Shown here one piece after another: positions 63,590 to 64,000 of a stretch of 64,000 nt of DNA (positions within the stretch are counted from its first letter, which is position 1; each line of letters starts with the position of its first letter). The DNA is taken from positions 62,001 through 126,000 of the forward strand of contig JAHHTU010000003.1 of assembly GCA_020024455.1 (NCBI GenBank), read 5' to 3'. Below the pieces are notes generated by a model, which searched no databases, had not been told where the DNA came from, and was given only the letters and a program-made list of their open reading frames with translations. The translations under genes were made by a program, and so were the position numbers. This DNA comes from Anaerotignum sp. GTDB lineage: Bacteria; Bacillota; Clostridia; Lachnospirales; Anaerotignaceae.

Positions 63590-63770
63590 TGATTTCAGTA
63601 AGCGTACCTCATACATGATGCTCAGCTTGCCATAAACCTGTACTCGGTTTCAAAGCGTAGCAGTCCATTTTTTCGTCGCTTCCAATGCTGCCAGATCAAG
63701 CGCTTTCACAAGGGCTGTATTTCTTGGAAATATGCTTCTTTGACTGTTTCTCTTCCGATCAGTGACATTC
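63590..63770 (-). pseudogene. IS256-family (mutator) transposase C-terminal remnant
   Basis: The minus strand reads NVTDRKRNSQRSIFPRNTAL, VKALDLAALEATKKWTATL, stop, NRVQVYGKLSIMYEVRL in one frame. QRSIFP, EATKKWT and the QVYGKLSIMYE-RL end are characteristic of the C-terminus of IS256-like transposases. The DDE catalytic region is missing and a stop interrupts the frame. No terminal repeats were recognised. Confidence 0.8.
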
Positions 63771-63890
63771 AGAAATTCCATAGCATTTATTGTTACCATA
63801 ATCTGCTATCATTTGATTATAAATGTTTCCATAAATCAAGCAAATTGGATTCTGTATACAATTATTTATCCGTATTTATCCGAAAAAAAA
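63771..63890. other. Non-coding AT-rich gap
   Basis: Nothing recognised between the IS256 remnant and the next terminator. Confidence 0.4.
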
Positions 63891-63924
63891 ATACCCTATC
63901 AGATATTTTTATCGGATAGGGTAT
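63891..63924 (-). terminator. Terminator of the gene at the right edge
   Basis: ATACCCTATC and GATAGGGTAT form 10-bp arms; the minus-strand tail is eight or nine T. It follows the partial gene stop at 63943. Confidence 0.88.
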
Positions 63925-63942
63925 ACGTATTGGTTGCTGAAA

Positions 63943-64000
63943 TTAGTAACGGCTGTAAACGGTGATGTAATAGACGTTTGAGCCACCTAATTCAGGATCT
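63943..64000 (-). CDS. C-terminal end of an unidentified gene, cut by the window edge
   Basis: The minus strand reads DPELGGSNVYYITVYSRY then TAA (63943-63945), followed by a terminator 19 bases on. Eighteen residues are too few to name a family; the beta-prone, tyrosine-rich end could belong to an exported protein, which is only a guess. Confidence 0.6.
   Translation of the reverse strand, partial: DPELGGSNVYYITVYSRY

Noticed and set aside
1..64000. tRNA, rRNA or CRISPR arrays
   Set aside because: No tRNA-like T-arm with matching stems and no regularly spaced direct repeats were seen; a tRNA and CRISPR search program would settle it.

Overview
The window is about 64 kb of a low-GC Gram-positive chromosome, almost certainly an anaerobic member of the Clostridia. 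Supporting signs are strong GGAGG ribosome sites, a T-box leader, a CIRCE site, a rubredoxin-first rubrerythrin, indolepyruvate:ferredoxin oxidoreductase, PASTA-bearing division PBPs and a MurE of the meso-DAP type (DNPR motif). A Lachnospirales or Anaerotignum-like host is a plausible guess, not shown by the sequence. Nearly all genes lie on the minus strand; only a DUF5721 gene and htpG at the right end are on plus.

Layout from left to right. (1) 167-4295: a TetR gene followed by two half-transporter ABC exporters, with two palindromic operators around the tetR promoter. (2) 4296-12919: an amino-acid catabolism module (BrnQ carrier, IorA, aminotransferase, IorB, OFA-type MFS carrier) interrupted and flanked by gene wreckage: a broken CoA-transferase, a broken DNA methyltransferase, IS150-group ends and an IS3-family transposase scrap. 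(3) 12920-14731: PadR-DUF1700-DUF4097 operon with a 22-bp-arm inverted repeat over its promoter. (4) 14732-18244: mobile-element debris: a toxin-RNA-like terminator, a truncated SUKH gene abutting a truncated mobC, a DnaQ-like exonuclease with a C-terminal NUMOD1 segment, and DUF6061. (5) 18245-23103: YwqG-like protein, leucine-rich-repeat protein, an unknown protein and a PfkB sugar kinase in one run. (6) 23286-24000: rubrerythrin with a PerR-like box over its promoter.

(7) 24180-33717: the conserved housekeeping run Asp23-nusB-xseA-xseB-ispA-DUF212-dxs-tlyA-nadK-argR-recN. (8) 34189-38780: hom and T-box-controlled valS. (9) 38861-51274: a division and cell wall cluster rsmH-ftsL-PBP-PBP-murE-murF-mraY-murD-ftsW, lacking mraZ, murG, ftsQ and ftsZ here. 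(10) 51501-58840: an aromatic amino acid operon aroF-tyrA-aroB-aroA-aroC-pheA-aroQ. It is preceded by an unlisted 23-residue leader peptide with a Tyr/Phe run, followed by an intrinsic terminator, which is the architecture of ribosome-mediated attenuation. (11) 58866-64000: glnS, divergent DUF5721, htpG under CIRCE control, an IS256-family transposase remnant, and the last 18 codons of a gene entering from the right edge.

The functional contrast is notable: one end of the window oxidises imported amino acids through 2-oxoacids to acyl-CoA, while the other makes aromatic amino acids under an apparent Tyr/Phe-sensing attenuator. No tRNA, rRNA, CRISPR array or complete transposon was seen. The most interesting items are the aroF leader, the decayed CoA-transferase inside the Ior module, the exonuclease-NUMOD1 fusion, and the long charged linker in HtpG.
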